This document shows, one piece after another, positions 34,107 to 43,505 of a stretch of 64,000 bases of DNA. Source of the DNA: an uncultured Maribacter sp. (GTDB taxonomy: Bacteria > Bacteroidota > Bacteroidia > Flavobacteriales > Flavobacteriaceae); NCBI GenBank assembly GCA_947504045.1, contig CANNFY010000006.1:62001-126000 (forward strand), in the 5' to 3' direction. A program made the position numbers and the translations under genes. Within the stretch, counting starts at the first letter, position 1; each line of letters starts with the position of its first letter. A model generated the notes under the pieces. The model did no database searches, had not been told where the DNA came from, and worked only from the letters and a program-made list of their open reading frames with translations.

Positions 34107-34454
34107 TTATAAACTTTTAAGTTTGTTTTGAGCATGTTCTAACCCTAATTCTATCCAATTTTGTAATTCTTCTTCAGTGGTAAAACCTTCGGGTAATACG
34201 TAAACAAATTCTTTCATTGGTTTTTTGGTAAAATCCATAGGTTTTACATGGTCTAATTTTAAAAAAGCATCTATTTTTTTAGAAATTATCCGTACCATTA
34301 AATTATTTTTAATAATGCCAACGGTCATTTTACCATGAAATAAATATGCTATTCCACCAAACATTTTTTTCTTAGAAAAATTAGAAGATATTTTTTTAGG
34401 AAACATGGTTAGTGATGCATCTATTCTATTTTCTAATTCTTGTTGGAAGGTCAT
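34107..34454 (-). CDS. TfoX/Sxy N-terminal domain protein
   Basis: A 115-residue cytoplasmic protein matching the TfoX N-terminal domain: KKMFGGIAYLFHGKMTVGIIKNN in the middle and a Met/Lys-rich FVYVLPEGFTTEEELQNWIELGL region at the end. Gammaproteobacterial Sxy/TfoX controls competence with CRP, but free-standing N-terminal domains in Bacteroidota have no assigned role. It is sandwiched between tsaD (11-base gap) and rsmE, suggesting a housekeeping job in translation. Confidence 0.82.
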   Translation of the reverse strand: MTFQQELENRIDASLTMFPKKISSNFSKKKMFGGIAYLFHGKMTVGIIKNNLMVRIISKKIDAFLKLDHVKPMDFTKKPMKEFVYVLPEGFTTEEELQNWIELGLEHAQNKLKSL

Positions 34455-34465
34455 ATGTTCCTTTT

Positions 34466-35488
34466 TTAAAAAGTATACCTAGCTTTTGCGGTAATATCTT
34501 GTTTAGAAAACAAAGCTTCTTGGTATTTTAAATAGCCTACAATACCAATCATTGCAGCATTGTCTGTACAATACTCAAATTTAGGAATATAGGTTATCCA
34601 TTGGTTGGTCTTTTCTTTGTCTTTAAGAACTTTTCGTATGCCAGAATTAGCAGATACACCACCGCCAATTGCAATTTGCTTAATTCCGGTTTTCTTAACT
34701 GCATTTTTAAGTTTCAGTACTAATATTTTTATTATAGTGTATTGTATAGATGCGCAAATATCTTCTAAGTTATTAGAAATAAAATTTGGGTCTTTTTCCA
34801 CTTCTTTTTTAATAAAATATAAAATACTGGTTTTTAAACCGCTAAAACTAAAATCTAACTCGCCAACTTTTGGAATAGGGAACTCGTATTTTTTAGGATT
34901 TCCTTCTGCAGCATGTTTGTCAATTAAAGGTCCACCAGGATAGGGTAGTCCTAATAATTTTGCACTTTTATCAAATGCTTCCCCAACAGCATCATCAAGT
35001 GTTTGTCCTAAGACTTCCATTTTAAAATAATCTTTAACTAAAACAATTTGGGTATGACCACCACTAATAGTTAATCCAATAAATGGAAAAGTAGGTTTTG
35101 TATTGTCTTTGTCGGCTATAAAATGAGCAAGCAGATGCGCTTGCATATGGTTAACTTCAATTAAAGGGATGTTTAAACCTAATGCTAAAGACTTTGCAAA
35201 GGAGGTGCCAACCAATAAAGAACCCATTAATCCTGGTCCACGAGTAAAAGCTATGGCAGATAACTGTTTTTTATCGATATTTGCTTTAGCTAAAGCTTGG
35301 TGTACTACCGGAACAATATTTTGTTGGTGTGCACGAGATGCAAGTTCTGGAACAACACCCCCATATTCTTTATGAATTTTTTGGGTTGCTACTACATTAC
35401 TTAAGACTTCATCGTTGCATAAAACTGCAGCAGAGGTATCATCACAAGAAGATTCTATTGCAAGAATGTAAATAGTTTTAGTTTGCAC
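34466..35488 (-). CDS. tsaD: tRNA N6-adenosine threonylcarbamoyltransferase TsaD
   Basis: Transfers the threonylcarbamoyl group to A37 of ANN-decoding tRNAs with TsaB/TsaE. It has 340 residues, the family length. ILAIESSCDDTSAAV opens the protein, the Fe-binding His114 and His118 lie in NHMQAHLLAHF, and GGVSANSGIRK closes the nucleotide site. The start is GTG at 35488; no in-frame ATG exists upstream. A full promoter (-33 TTTG at 35539-35542, -7 TACCTTTG at 35515-35522) leaves a leader of about 20 bases. It is divergent from tamB. Confidence 0.95.
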   Translation of the reverse strand: MQTKTIYILAIESSCDDTSAAVLCNDEVLSNVVATQKIHKEYGGVVPELASRAHQQNIVPVVHQALAKANIDKKQLSAIAFTRGPGLMGSLLVGTSFAKSLALGLNIPLIEVNHMQAHLLAHFIADKDNTKPTFPFIGLTISGGHTQIVLVKDYFKMEVLGQTLDDAVGEAFDKSAKLLGLPYPGGPLIDKHAAEGNPKKYEFPIPKVGELDFSFSGLKTSILYFIKKEVEKDPNFISNNLEDICASIQYTIIKILVLKLKNAVKKTGIKQIAIGGGVSANSGIRKVLKDKEKTNQWITYIPKFEYCTDNAAMIGIVGYLKYQEALFSKQDITAKARYTF

Positions 35489-35514
35489 AGGGTTTGGAAT
35501 AAAAATTGAAAATA

Positions 35515-35522
35515 CAAAGGTA
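35515..35522 (-). promoter_or_regulatory. -7 promoter box of tsaD
   Basis: TACCTTTG on the minus strand, with a TTTG at 35539-35542 as -33 partner and a 16-base spacer, slightly short of the usual 17-23. This is the best complete Bacteroidota promoter seen in the window. Confidence 0.65.
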
Positions 35523-35533
35523 AAACATATAAG

Positions 35534-38500
35534 ATTATCAAAAAACTAAGAAAAATACTATTACGAATACTAATTGTACTTTTAGTTACATGTGTTTTGG
35601 GTACAATAATCTTGGCTTTACCATCTGTACAGACTCGTTTTGCAGAATATGCAACTAAAACTATTAATAAAAAATATGGTACTAATATAAATATTGATCG
35701 CTTAGGAATTTCTTTAATTTCGTGGAAAACCTCTTTAAACGGAGTGTATGTAGAAGATTATAAAAAAGATACTCTTTTTTATGTTACAAATTTAAATACA
35801 TCAATATTAAGTGTTCAAAATCTTGTAAACGGAAAATTTGAGTTTGGTACCGTAGAAATTGATAGTCTTAATTTTAAATTAAAAACTTATAAGGATCAGA
35901 CAGATACAAACTTAGACGTTTTTATAAAAAAATTAGACAGAAATAAAGAAAAAGACCCCAATACACCATCATTTTATTTGTCTTCTTCAGAAGTAGAAAT
36001 TGCAAATAGTAATTTTAAGCTAATTAATGAGAATTTTGAAAATGAAGAACTTTTAAATTTTAAAAAAATAAATATTGCTTCGTCAGATTTTAGTATAGAA
36101 GGTCCTAATGTGGCTACAGCAATACACGACATGTCTTTTGAAAGTGGAAGAGGAATTGATGTGTATAAACTAGAAACAGATTTTAAGTACACAAAGCAAC
36201 AAATGCGTTTTGATTCTTTAAATTTAAAAACAGAGGCTTCTAATTTAATAGGAGAGTTAGTTTTTAACTACGAAAGAAAAGATTTTGCAGATTTTTTAAA
36301 CAAAGTAAAAGTAGACGCTGTTTTTACAGATTCTAAGCTTTCTTTAGATGAAATAAATAAGCTTTATAATGAGTTTGGAGCAGGTAAAGTAGCAACTTTT
36401 TCTACTTCTGTTAATGGGGTACTAAACAATTTAAATACCGAAGAATTATTTTTAGCAACAAATAATACAGGAATAAGAGGGGATTTTAATTTTAAAAATC
36501 TTTTTTCAAGAAAAGACCCTTTTAAAATGACTGCTAAAATTAAAAACATTACCTCTAGTTATTATGAAATGCGTGCATTAATGCCAAACATTTTAGGAAA
36601 AACCCTTCCAACATCATTTCAAAAATTAGGGCAGTTTACAGTACGTGGAACAACAACAGTTGAAAAATCTTTAATAGAAGCAAAAGTTAACTTTAACACG
36701 AATATTGGAAGCTCTTATGCCGATGTAGTATTGTCTAATATAAATAATATAGATAATGCTACTTACAAAGGGTTTGTTTCTTTAATTGATTTTGATTTAG
36801 GTGGCTTTATAGAAAATGAAACTGTTGGTAAAGCAAATTTAGATTTTAATATAGAAGGAAAAGGCTTTGTAAAAGAGAACTTAAATACAGAAGTTATAGG
36901 AGATGTTTATTCTATTAAGTTTAATAACTACACGTATAAAGATTTAAAAGTTTCAGGAGTTTTAAAAGATGAACTTTTTGATGGTTCTTTAGTAAGTGAT
37001 GATGAAAATTTAAAGTTTAATTTTAAAGGATTAGCAGATTTTGGAGAAGGAAGAAACAATTTTAACTTTATAGCAGCTGTAAAGTACGCAAACCTAAAAA
37101 AGCTAAACTTTATAAACGACAGCATTTCTATTTTTAAAGGAAATGTAAATATGGATATTACGGGTAATACCCTTGATAATTTAGTTGGTGATATAAAGTT
37201 TTCAAAAACTAATTTTCAAAATAAAAACGACACCTATTATTTTGAAGATTTTAAAATATCATCGAGCTTTAAGAATGATACTATACGTACTATTGAAATA
37301 AATTCGCCAGATATAATTACGGGTTATTTAAGAGGAAATTTTAAAGTAAAAGAACTGGGCAAAGTAGTACAAAATTCTTTAGGTAGTATTTATACCAATT
37401 ATAAGCCTTTTAAGGTATCTAAAGGGCAAAGGTTAGTTTTTAATTTTAAAATATATAACAAAATTGTAGACGTTTTTTTCCCAGAAGTAAAATTTGATCC
37501 AAATACATTTATAAGAGGAAGAATAAATGCAGACGATGGCGATTTAAAATTAAACTTTAAATCGCCAAGTATTGTAGCTTATGGTAATGAAGCTGATGGT
37601 ATAGAGGTAAAAATAGATAATAAAAACCCACTTTATAATACGTTTGTTTCTGTAGGCGATTTATCTAACCCGTATTATGATGTTAAAGATTTTAATTTAA
37701 TAAACACTACATTAAAAGATACCTTGTTTTTTAGGGCAGAATTTAAAGGAGGAAGCGAGTATAACGACAGTTATAATTTAAACTTCTATCATACTTTTAA
37801 TAAAGAAAACAAATCTGTAATAGGGCTAAAAACATCAGATATAAGCTTTAAGGGTAATACATGGGTTTTAAATAAATCTGGAGATGATAAAAACAAAGTA
37901 ATCTTAAATAGAACTTTAGATAGCATTACAATTAAAGAAATTGTAATGAATAATAATAAAGAAGAACAAATACGTTTAAAAGGGCAATTAGCAGATTCTA
38001 CGTATAAAGACTTAGAGCTGCAATTTAAAATAGTATCCTTAGATAAAATTACCCCAGCTATAGATAGTTTAAAGTTAAATGGTCAAGTAAATGGAATTTT
38101 AAATATTTTACAGAAAGACGATATTTATTTACCATCTTCCAATTTAACTATTGCAGACTTTAGTATAAATAAAATAACATTAGGGGATCTTACATTAGGT
38201 ATAGTAGGAAATAAAGATTTAACAGATTTTTCGGTAAACTCTCAGCTTACAGAAAACGGAATAGAAAAATTAGGCATAGTAGGTAATGTTTTAAATTCTG
38301 GTAAAATGCCAGAAGCTAACCTATTAGTAAATTTTAGCGACTTTAAACTAAATCCTTTTAGTCCTTTGGGAGAAGGAGTTATAGGTAATATTAGAGGAGA
38401 TTTAAATGGTAGTGCACGTATTACAGGGCCCGCAAATAACCCAGAAATTAATGGACTACTTTCTTTAGATAACGCAGGAATTAGTATTCCCTATTTAAAT

Positions 38501-40003
38501 GTAGATTATTCTTTTGCACCAAACTCTAAAGTGCGTTTGTACGAACAAACATTTAATTTTGAGAATATAAACGTAACAGATGTTAAAGCAGAAACTAATG
38601 CAACTATAGACGGTACTATATCGCATAGGTATTTTGATAATTGGGTTTTAGATTTAGATGTTGATACAAACAATAATCGTTTTTTAATTTTAGATACAGA
38701 GTTTGATGAAGACCAGCTTTTTTATGGCGCCGGATATTTAAATGGTACCGGAAGAATTTATGGGCCAACAACAGCCTTAAATATTGATGTTATAGGAGCC
38801 ACGGCAAAAGGAACCTCTTTAAAAATACCGTTAAGTGATGTGGCAAGTATAGGAGACTATTCGTTTATTAATTTCGTAAGTAAAAATAAAACCGATGATG
38901 CTAAAGGGCAAAGAGTTTTAAAAGATTATCAAGGCTTAGAATTAAAATTTGATTTAGATATAACTCCAGATGCAGAAGTAGAAATTGTAACGGATCAAAA
39001 AACAAAAAGTTCTTTAAAAGGAACAGGTGCGGGTACTATTCTTATGCAAATTAACACAAGAGGTAAATTTGAAATGTTTGGAGATTTTGTAGTGGTTACA
39101 GGGCAGTACCATTATAAATTTGGAGGTATTATAGACAAAACATTTACAGTAAAGCCTGGAGGAACAATTAACTGGGAAAGGGATCCTTTAGCAGCACAAT
39201 TAAATATGGAAGCTGTTTATTCTTTAACAGCTAACCCAGCACCTTTATTAGATAATGCAAGTACTGCTACAAGAAGAATACCAACCAATGTGGTAATAAA
39301 ATTATCTGAAGAATTAGAAAATCCTAAAATAGATTTTGAAATAGAATTTCCTAGTACAAACTCTATAGTACAATCAGAGTTAGAGTATAGGCTACAAGAT
39401 CCAACTGTAGAAGAAAAAAATGCATTGTTTTTATTGGCGCAAGGATCTTTTGTAAATGATCAATCCGGAATAAACCAACAAGCGGTAACAGGCAATTTAT
39501 TACAATCGGCTTCTGGTTTACTTAATCAGGTGTTAAGTGGAGATAGTGATAAGTTTAATCTTGGATTATCTTATGAACAGGGTATAATAGATAAAAGTGC
39601 CGATATAGAAACCGACGATAGAATAGGTTTAACGGTATCTACTAAAATTAGCGATCGTGTATTAATTAATGGAAAATTTGGAGTTCCTGTAGGTAGTTCT
39701 AGCGAAACTGTTGTTGCCGGAGATGTAGAAATTCAATTATTACTTAACGAGGATGGCACTTTAAGTGCAAAGTTTTTTAATCGCGAAAATGAAATTCAAG
39801 AATTTTTAGCAGATCAACAAGGGTATACACAAGGAGTAGGTTTAACGTATGAAGTAGATTTTAATAATTTTAGAGAACTTCTAAGAATAATTTTAAAGAA
39901 AGATAAAATTAAAGAAGAAAAAGAAGTTCCAATTTCAACTATGGGAAAAGATAGTTTGATAAATTTTTATCAAAAAGTTCCAAAATCACCAAGCTTACGT
40001 TAA
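35534..40003 (+). CDS. tamB: TamB-family translocation/assembly protein (non-ATG start)
   Basis: A very long AsmA/TamB protein thought to form a hydrophobic groove moving lipids between inner and outer membranes. From the proposed ATT at 35534 it has 1,489 residues: IIKKLRKILLRILIVLLV forms the expected N-terminal membrane anchor, then some 1,300 residues of beta-taco repeats. The DUF490/TamB C-terminus includes GDFVVVTGQYHYKFGG and EQGIIDKSADIETDDRIG. No ATG, GTG or CTG lies in frame upstream; the TTG at 35597 would cut the anchor in half. So the start is ATT or another non-canonical codon, or the base call is wrong. No TamA homologue is adjacent. Confidence 0.88.
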   Translation: MIKKLRKILLRILIVLLVTCVLGTIILALPSVQTRFAEYATKTINKKYGTNINIDRLGISLISWKTSLNGVYVEDYKKDTLFYVTNLNTSILSVQNLVNGKFEFGTVEIDSLNFKLKTYKDQTDTNLDVFIKKLDRNKEKDPNTPSFYLSSSEVEIANSNFKLINENFENEELLNFKKINIASSDFSIEGPNVATAIHDMSFESGRGIDVYKLETDFKYTKQQMRFDSLNLKTEASNLIGELVFNYERKDFADFLNKVKVDAVFTDSKLSLDEINKLYNEFGAGKVATFSTSVNGVLNNLNTEELFLATNNTGIRGDFNFKNLFSRKDPFKMTAKIKNITSSYYEMRALMPNILGKTLPTSFQKLGQFTVRGTTTVEKSLIEAKVNFNTNIGSSYADVVLSNINNIDNATYKGFVSLIDFDLGGFIENETVGKANLDFNIEGKGFVKENLNTEVIGDVYSIKFNNYTYKDLKVSGVLKDELFDGSLVSDDENLKFNFKGLADFGEGRNNFNFIAAVKYANLKKLNFINDSISIFKGNVNMDITGNTLDNLVGDIKFSKTNFQNKNDTYYFEDFKISSSFKNDTIRTIEINSPDIITGYLRGNFKVKELGKVVQNSLGSIYTNYKPFKVSKGQRLVFNFKIYNKIVDVFFPEVKFDPNTFIRGRINADDGDLKLNFKSPSIVAYGNEADGIEVKIDNKNPLYNTFVSVGDLSNPYYDVKDFNLINTTLKDTLFFRAEFKGGSEYNDSYNLNFYHTFNKENKSVIGLKTSDISFKGNTWVLNKSGDDKNKVILNRTLDSITIKEIVMNNNKEEQIRLKGQLADSTYKDLELQFKIVSLDKITPAIDSLKLNGQVNGILNILQKDDIYLPSSNLTIADFSINKITLGDLTLGIVGNKDLTDFSVNSQLTENGIEKLGIVGNVLNSGKMPEANLLVNFSDFKLNPFSPLGEGVIGNIRGDLNGSARITGPANNPEINGLLSLDNAGISIPYLNVDYSFAPNSKVRLYEQTFNFENINVTDVKAETNATIDGTISHRYFDNWVLDLDVDTNNNRFLILDTEFDEDQLFYGAGYLNGTGRIYGPTTALNIDVIGATAKGTSLKIPLSDVASIGDYSFINFVSKNKTDDAKGQRVLKDYQGLELKFDLDITPDAEVEIVTDQKTKSSLKGTGAGTILMQINTRGKFEMFGDFVVVTGQYHYKFGGIIDKTFTVKPGGTINWERDPLAAQLNMEAVYSLTANPAPLLDNASTATRRIPTNVVIKLSEELENPKIDFEIEFPSTNSIVQSELEYRLQDPTVEEKNALFLLAQGSFVNDQSGINQQAVTGNLLQSASGLLNQVLSGDSDKFNLGLSYEQGIIDKSADIETDDRIGLTVSTKISDRVLINGKFGVPVGSSSETVVAGDVEIQLLLNEDGTLSAKFFNRENEIQEFLADQQGYTQGVGLTYEVDFNNFRELLRIILKKDKIKEEKEVPISTMGKDSLINFYQKVPKSPSLR

Positions 40004-40118
40004 TTATATTATAATTTTTCAGTACTATTTATTAACAAAAAAATATTTTTTCAACACGAAAACGTTGTAGCCCGTATCCTCTTGAAAATTAATGCCTAGA
40101 AGCTTTAATTTATTAGAT

Positions 40119-40126
40119 TAAGTTTG
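40119..40126 (+). promoter_or_regulatory. -7 promoter box of pfkA-gapA
   Basis: TAAGTTTG, an exact TAnnTTTG match 27 bases before the chosen pfkA ATG. No -33 partner was recognised. Confidence 0.5.
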
Positions 40127-40153
40127 TTAATTTCGTTTGTATATATGATTATA

Positions 40154-41140
40154 ATGAGCAAAAAAATTCAAAAAATAGGCGTTTTAACTTCCGGAGGAGA
40201 TTCTCCAGGAATGAATGCTGCAATACGATCCGTAGTTCGTACTTGTGCATATCACAAAATTAATTGCGTAGGAATATATAGAGGGTATCAAGGTATGATA
40301 GAAGGAGACTTTGAACCTATGAATGCTCGTAGTGTAAATAACATAATAAATAAAGGAGGAACAGTTCTTAAAAGTGCACGTTGTATGGACTTTAGAACAA
40401 AAGAAGGAAGGTCAAAAGCATACCAACAGTTAAAAGAAGAAGGTATTGATGCTTTTGTGGTAATTGGAGGTGATGGTAGTTTTACCGGAGCAATGGTTTT
40501 TAATCAAGAATACGATTTTCCAGTAATAGGAATACCTGGTACTATTGATAATGATATTTTTGGAACCACGTACACTTTAGGTTTTGATACTGCTTTAAAT
40601 ACAGTAGTAGAAGTTATAGATAAAATTAGAGATACAGCAAGTTCTCATAACCGATTATTTTTTGTAGAAGTAATGGGAAGAGATGTTGGTCATATTGCTT
40701 TAAATGCAGGAGTAGGAGCAGGAGCAGAAGAAATTTTAATTCCTGAAGAAAATTTAGGATTAGATCGTTTAGTAGAATCTTTAAAAAGAAGTAAAGAGTC
40801 CGGAAAATCATCAAGTATAGTTATAGTTGCCGAAGGAGATAAAATAGGAAAAAATGTTTTTGAACTTAAAGAGTATGTAGAAAAGCATTTACCTATATAT
40901 GATGTGCGTGTATCTGTATTAGGACATATGCAAAGAGGAGGCTCGCCATCTTGTTACGATAGAGTATTAGCAAGTAGAATGGGAGTAAAGGCTGTAGAAG
41001 CATTGTTAGATGGAAAAACAAGTTTAATGGTTGGTATTCAAGACAATCAACTAATTCTTACGCCTTTAGAAATGGCAATAAAAGGGCACACCAAAATAGA
41101 TAACGAACTCATAAGAGTTTCAGATATAATGACAACATAA
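40154..41140 (+). CDS. pfkA: ATP-dependent 6-phosphofructokinase
   Basis: Commits fructose-6-P to glycolysis. The ATG at 40154 gives MSKKIQKIGVLTSGGDSPG and 328 residues; upstream in-frame TTG and ATG codons would add unconserved residues starting inside the promoter. ATP site GGDSPGMNA at 14-22, GGDGS at 106-110 and the catalytic TIDND at 131-135 are intact. The Gly in GGDGS fits an ATP-dependent rather than pyrophosphate-dependent enzyme. It is 24 bases upstream of gapA, so both glycolytic genes are probably one transcript. Confidence 0.95.
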   Translation: MSKKIQKIGVLTSGGDSPGMNAAIRSVVRTCAYHKINCVGIYRGYQGMIEGDFEPMNARSVNNIINKGGTVLKSARCMDFRTKEGRSKAYQQLKEEGIDAFVVIGGDGSFTGAMVFNQEYDFPVIGIPGTIDNDIFGTTYTLGFDTALNTVVEVIDKIRDTASSHNRLFFVEVMGRDVGHIALNAGVGAGAEEILIPEENLGLDRLVESLKRSKESGKSSSIVIVAEGDKIGKNVFELKEYVEKHLPIYDVRVSVLGHMQRGGSPSCYDRVLASRMGVKAVEALLDGKTSLMVGIQDNQLILTPLEMAIKGHTKIDNELIRVSDIMTT

Positions 41141-41149
41141 ATTAATTAA

Positions 41150-42166
<1,017 letters not shown>

Positions 42167-42183
42167 TAATATTAATTTGTTTT

Positions 42184-42228
42184 AATCCTGAAAATAAGGC
42201 AAATGTTTTATTTTCAGGATTATTTTTT
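42184..42228 (+). terminator. intrinsic terminator after gapA
   Basis: Fourteen-base perfect arms AATCCTGAAAATAA/TTATTTTCAGGATT with a 10-base loop followed by ATTTTTT. This is a textbook rho-independent terminator for the pfkA-gapA transcript. Confidence 0.9.
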
Positions 42229-42242
42229 AAAACCTAAAAAGT

Positions 42243-43094
42243 ATGATTTTAATTGTTGATAGTGGGGCTACCAAATCGGATTGGATAGCTTTAAATGAAA
42301 AAGGAGAAAAACTTTTCTTTACACAAACATTAGGACTAAGTCCGGAAGTTTTAACAAGAGACGTTATAGAAGATAGGTTAGCAAATAATTTTGAGCTTTC
42401 AAAAAATAGAGACAATGTTACCCATTTGTTTTTTTATGGAGCAGGTTGCGGAACCCTTCGCATGCAAAACTTTTTGAAAGAAATATTTTCAGATTTTTTT
42501 CCTAAGGCAAAAGCAAATGTACAAGAAGATACCTATGCAGCTATTTACGCTACAACTAAAATAGGAACGCAAGGTATAGTTTGTATTTTAGGAACAGGTT
42601 CTAATTGTAGTTATTTTGATGGGCATCAATTGTTTCAGAAAGTTACATCTTTAGGATATATACCTATGGATGATGGTAGTGGAAACTTTTTTGGAAGAAA
42701 ATTAATAAGAGATTATTATTTTCATAAAATGCCAGCAGATTTAGGAATTAAGTTCAATAAAGAGTATAATTTAGAGGCAGATGTTATTAAAGAAAACTTA
42801 TACAAACAACCTAACCCTAATACATATTTAGCAACTTTTGCTCGTTTTTTAATAGAAAATAAAGAGCATCCGTATTGCAAAGGTGTAATAGATAAAGGTT
42901 TGCAACAGTTTGTAAATAATTACATAATGCAATTTGAGTTAGCTACTAAAGTTCCAATTAGCTTTGTAGGGAGTATTGCTTATTTCTTGCGCGACGAGCT
43001 TAAAACTATCTTAGAAAGAAACGATTTAATTGTTGGTGTTATTCGTCAAAAACCAATTGACGGTTTAGTAGAGTTTCATAGAAATACAATTTAA
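42243..43094 (+). CDS. BadF/BadG/BcrA/BcrD-family sugar kinase (GlcNAc/MurNAc kinase-like)
   Basis: A 283-residue cytoplasmic ATPase of the actin/hexokinase fold. ATP-phosphate motif VDSGATKSDW at about 5-14, the second phosphate loop ILGTGSNCSYFDG near 116, and DDGSGNFFGRKL near 140 are the family signatures. Characterised relatives phosphorylate N-acetylglucosamine, glucosamine or N-acetylmuramic acid (MurK), so a role in amino-sugar salvage is likely. It starts only 14 bases after the gapA terminator and has no obvious -7 box. It converges on the ridA gene. Confidence 0.82.
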   Translation: MILIVDSGATKSDWIALNEKGEKLFFTQTLGLSPEVLTRDVIEDRLANNFELSKNRDNVTHLFFYGAGCGTLRMQNFLKEIFSDFFPKAKANVQEDTYAAIYATTKIGTQGIVCILGTGSNCSYFDGHQLFQKVTSLGYIPMDDGSGNFFGRKLIRDYYFHKMPADLGIKFNKEYNLEADVIKENLYKQPNPNTYLATFARFLIENKEHPYCKGVIDKGLQQFVNNYIMQFELATKVPISFVGSIAYFLRDELKTILERNDLIVGVIRQKPIDGLVEFHRNTI

Positions 43095-43104
43095 TAAGTA
43101 GCGT

Positions 43105-43485
43105 TTACTTTATAGCAATCATAGAAATTTCTACATTAACAAATTTTGGTAAATTTGCCACTTCAACAGTTTCTCTTGCAGGAGCTGTTTTTTGGTTAAA
43201 ATAAGTTCCGTAAACCTCATTTACATCTGCAAATTGGTTCATATCACTTAAAAAAATAGAGGACTTTACAACATTTTCAAAAGTCATATTAGCTTCTTCT
43301 AATATAAATTTTAAATTTTCCATAGATTGTTTGGTCTCTTCTTTTATGTTTCCTTCTACTAACTCTCCTGTAGCAACATTTATAGGTATTTGCCCAGAAA
43401 TATATAAAGTATCTCCGCTTAATATAGCTTGGTTGTATGGTCCAATAGGAGCTGGTGCTTTTGGTGTATTTATTATTTTCTTCAT
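43105..43485 (-). CDS. ridA: RidA/YjgF-family reactive intermediate deaminase
   Basis: Hydrolyses reactive enamine/imine intermediates from PLP enzymes. The ATG at 43485 gives MKKIINTPKAPAPIGPYNQA and 126 residues, the family length; a longer upstream reading would overlap the LptD-like gene. SGQIP near residue 35, the substrate-binding Arg in APARETVEVANLPK and the C-terminal VEISMIAIK are typical. It lies 20 bases after the LptD-like gene on the same strand and 10 bases from the convergent BadF kinase. Confidence 0.92.
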   Translation of the reverse strand: MKKIINTPKAPAPIGPYNQAILSGDTLYISGQIPINVATGELVEGNIKEETKQSMENLKFILEEANMTFENVVKSSIFLSDMNQFADVNEVYGTYFNQKTAPARETVEVANLPKFVNVEISMIAIK

Positions 43486-43505
43486 GGAGTTGTTGTAATT
43501 AGCTA

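Noticed and set aside
40010-40070. AT-rich palindromes after tamB (such as the AAAAAATATTTTTT stretch)
   Set aside because: Simple A/T palindromes arise easily in this composition; no G/C-containing stem with a T-tail was found, so no terminator is claimed.
43095-43110. Short AAGTA/TACTT repeat at the BadF kinase-ridA convergent junction
   Set aside because: A five-base AT-rich stem is too weak to support a terminator call.
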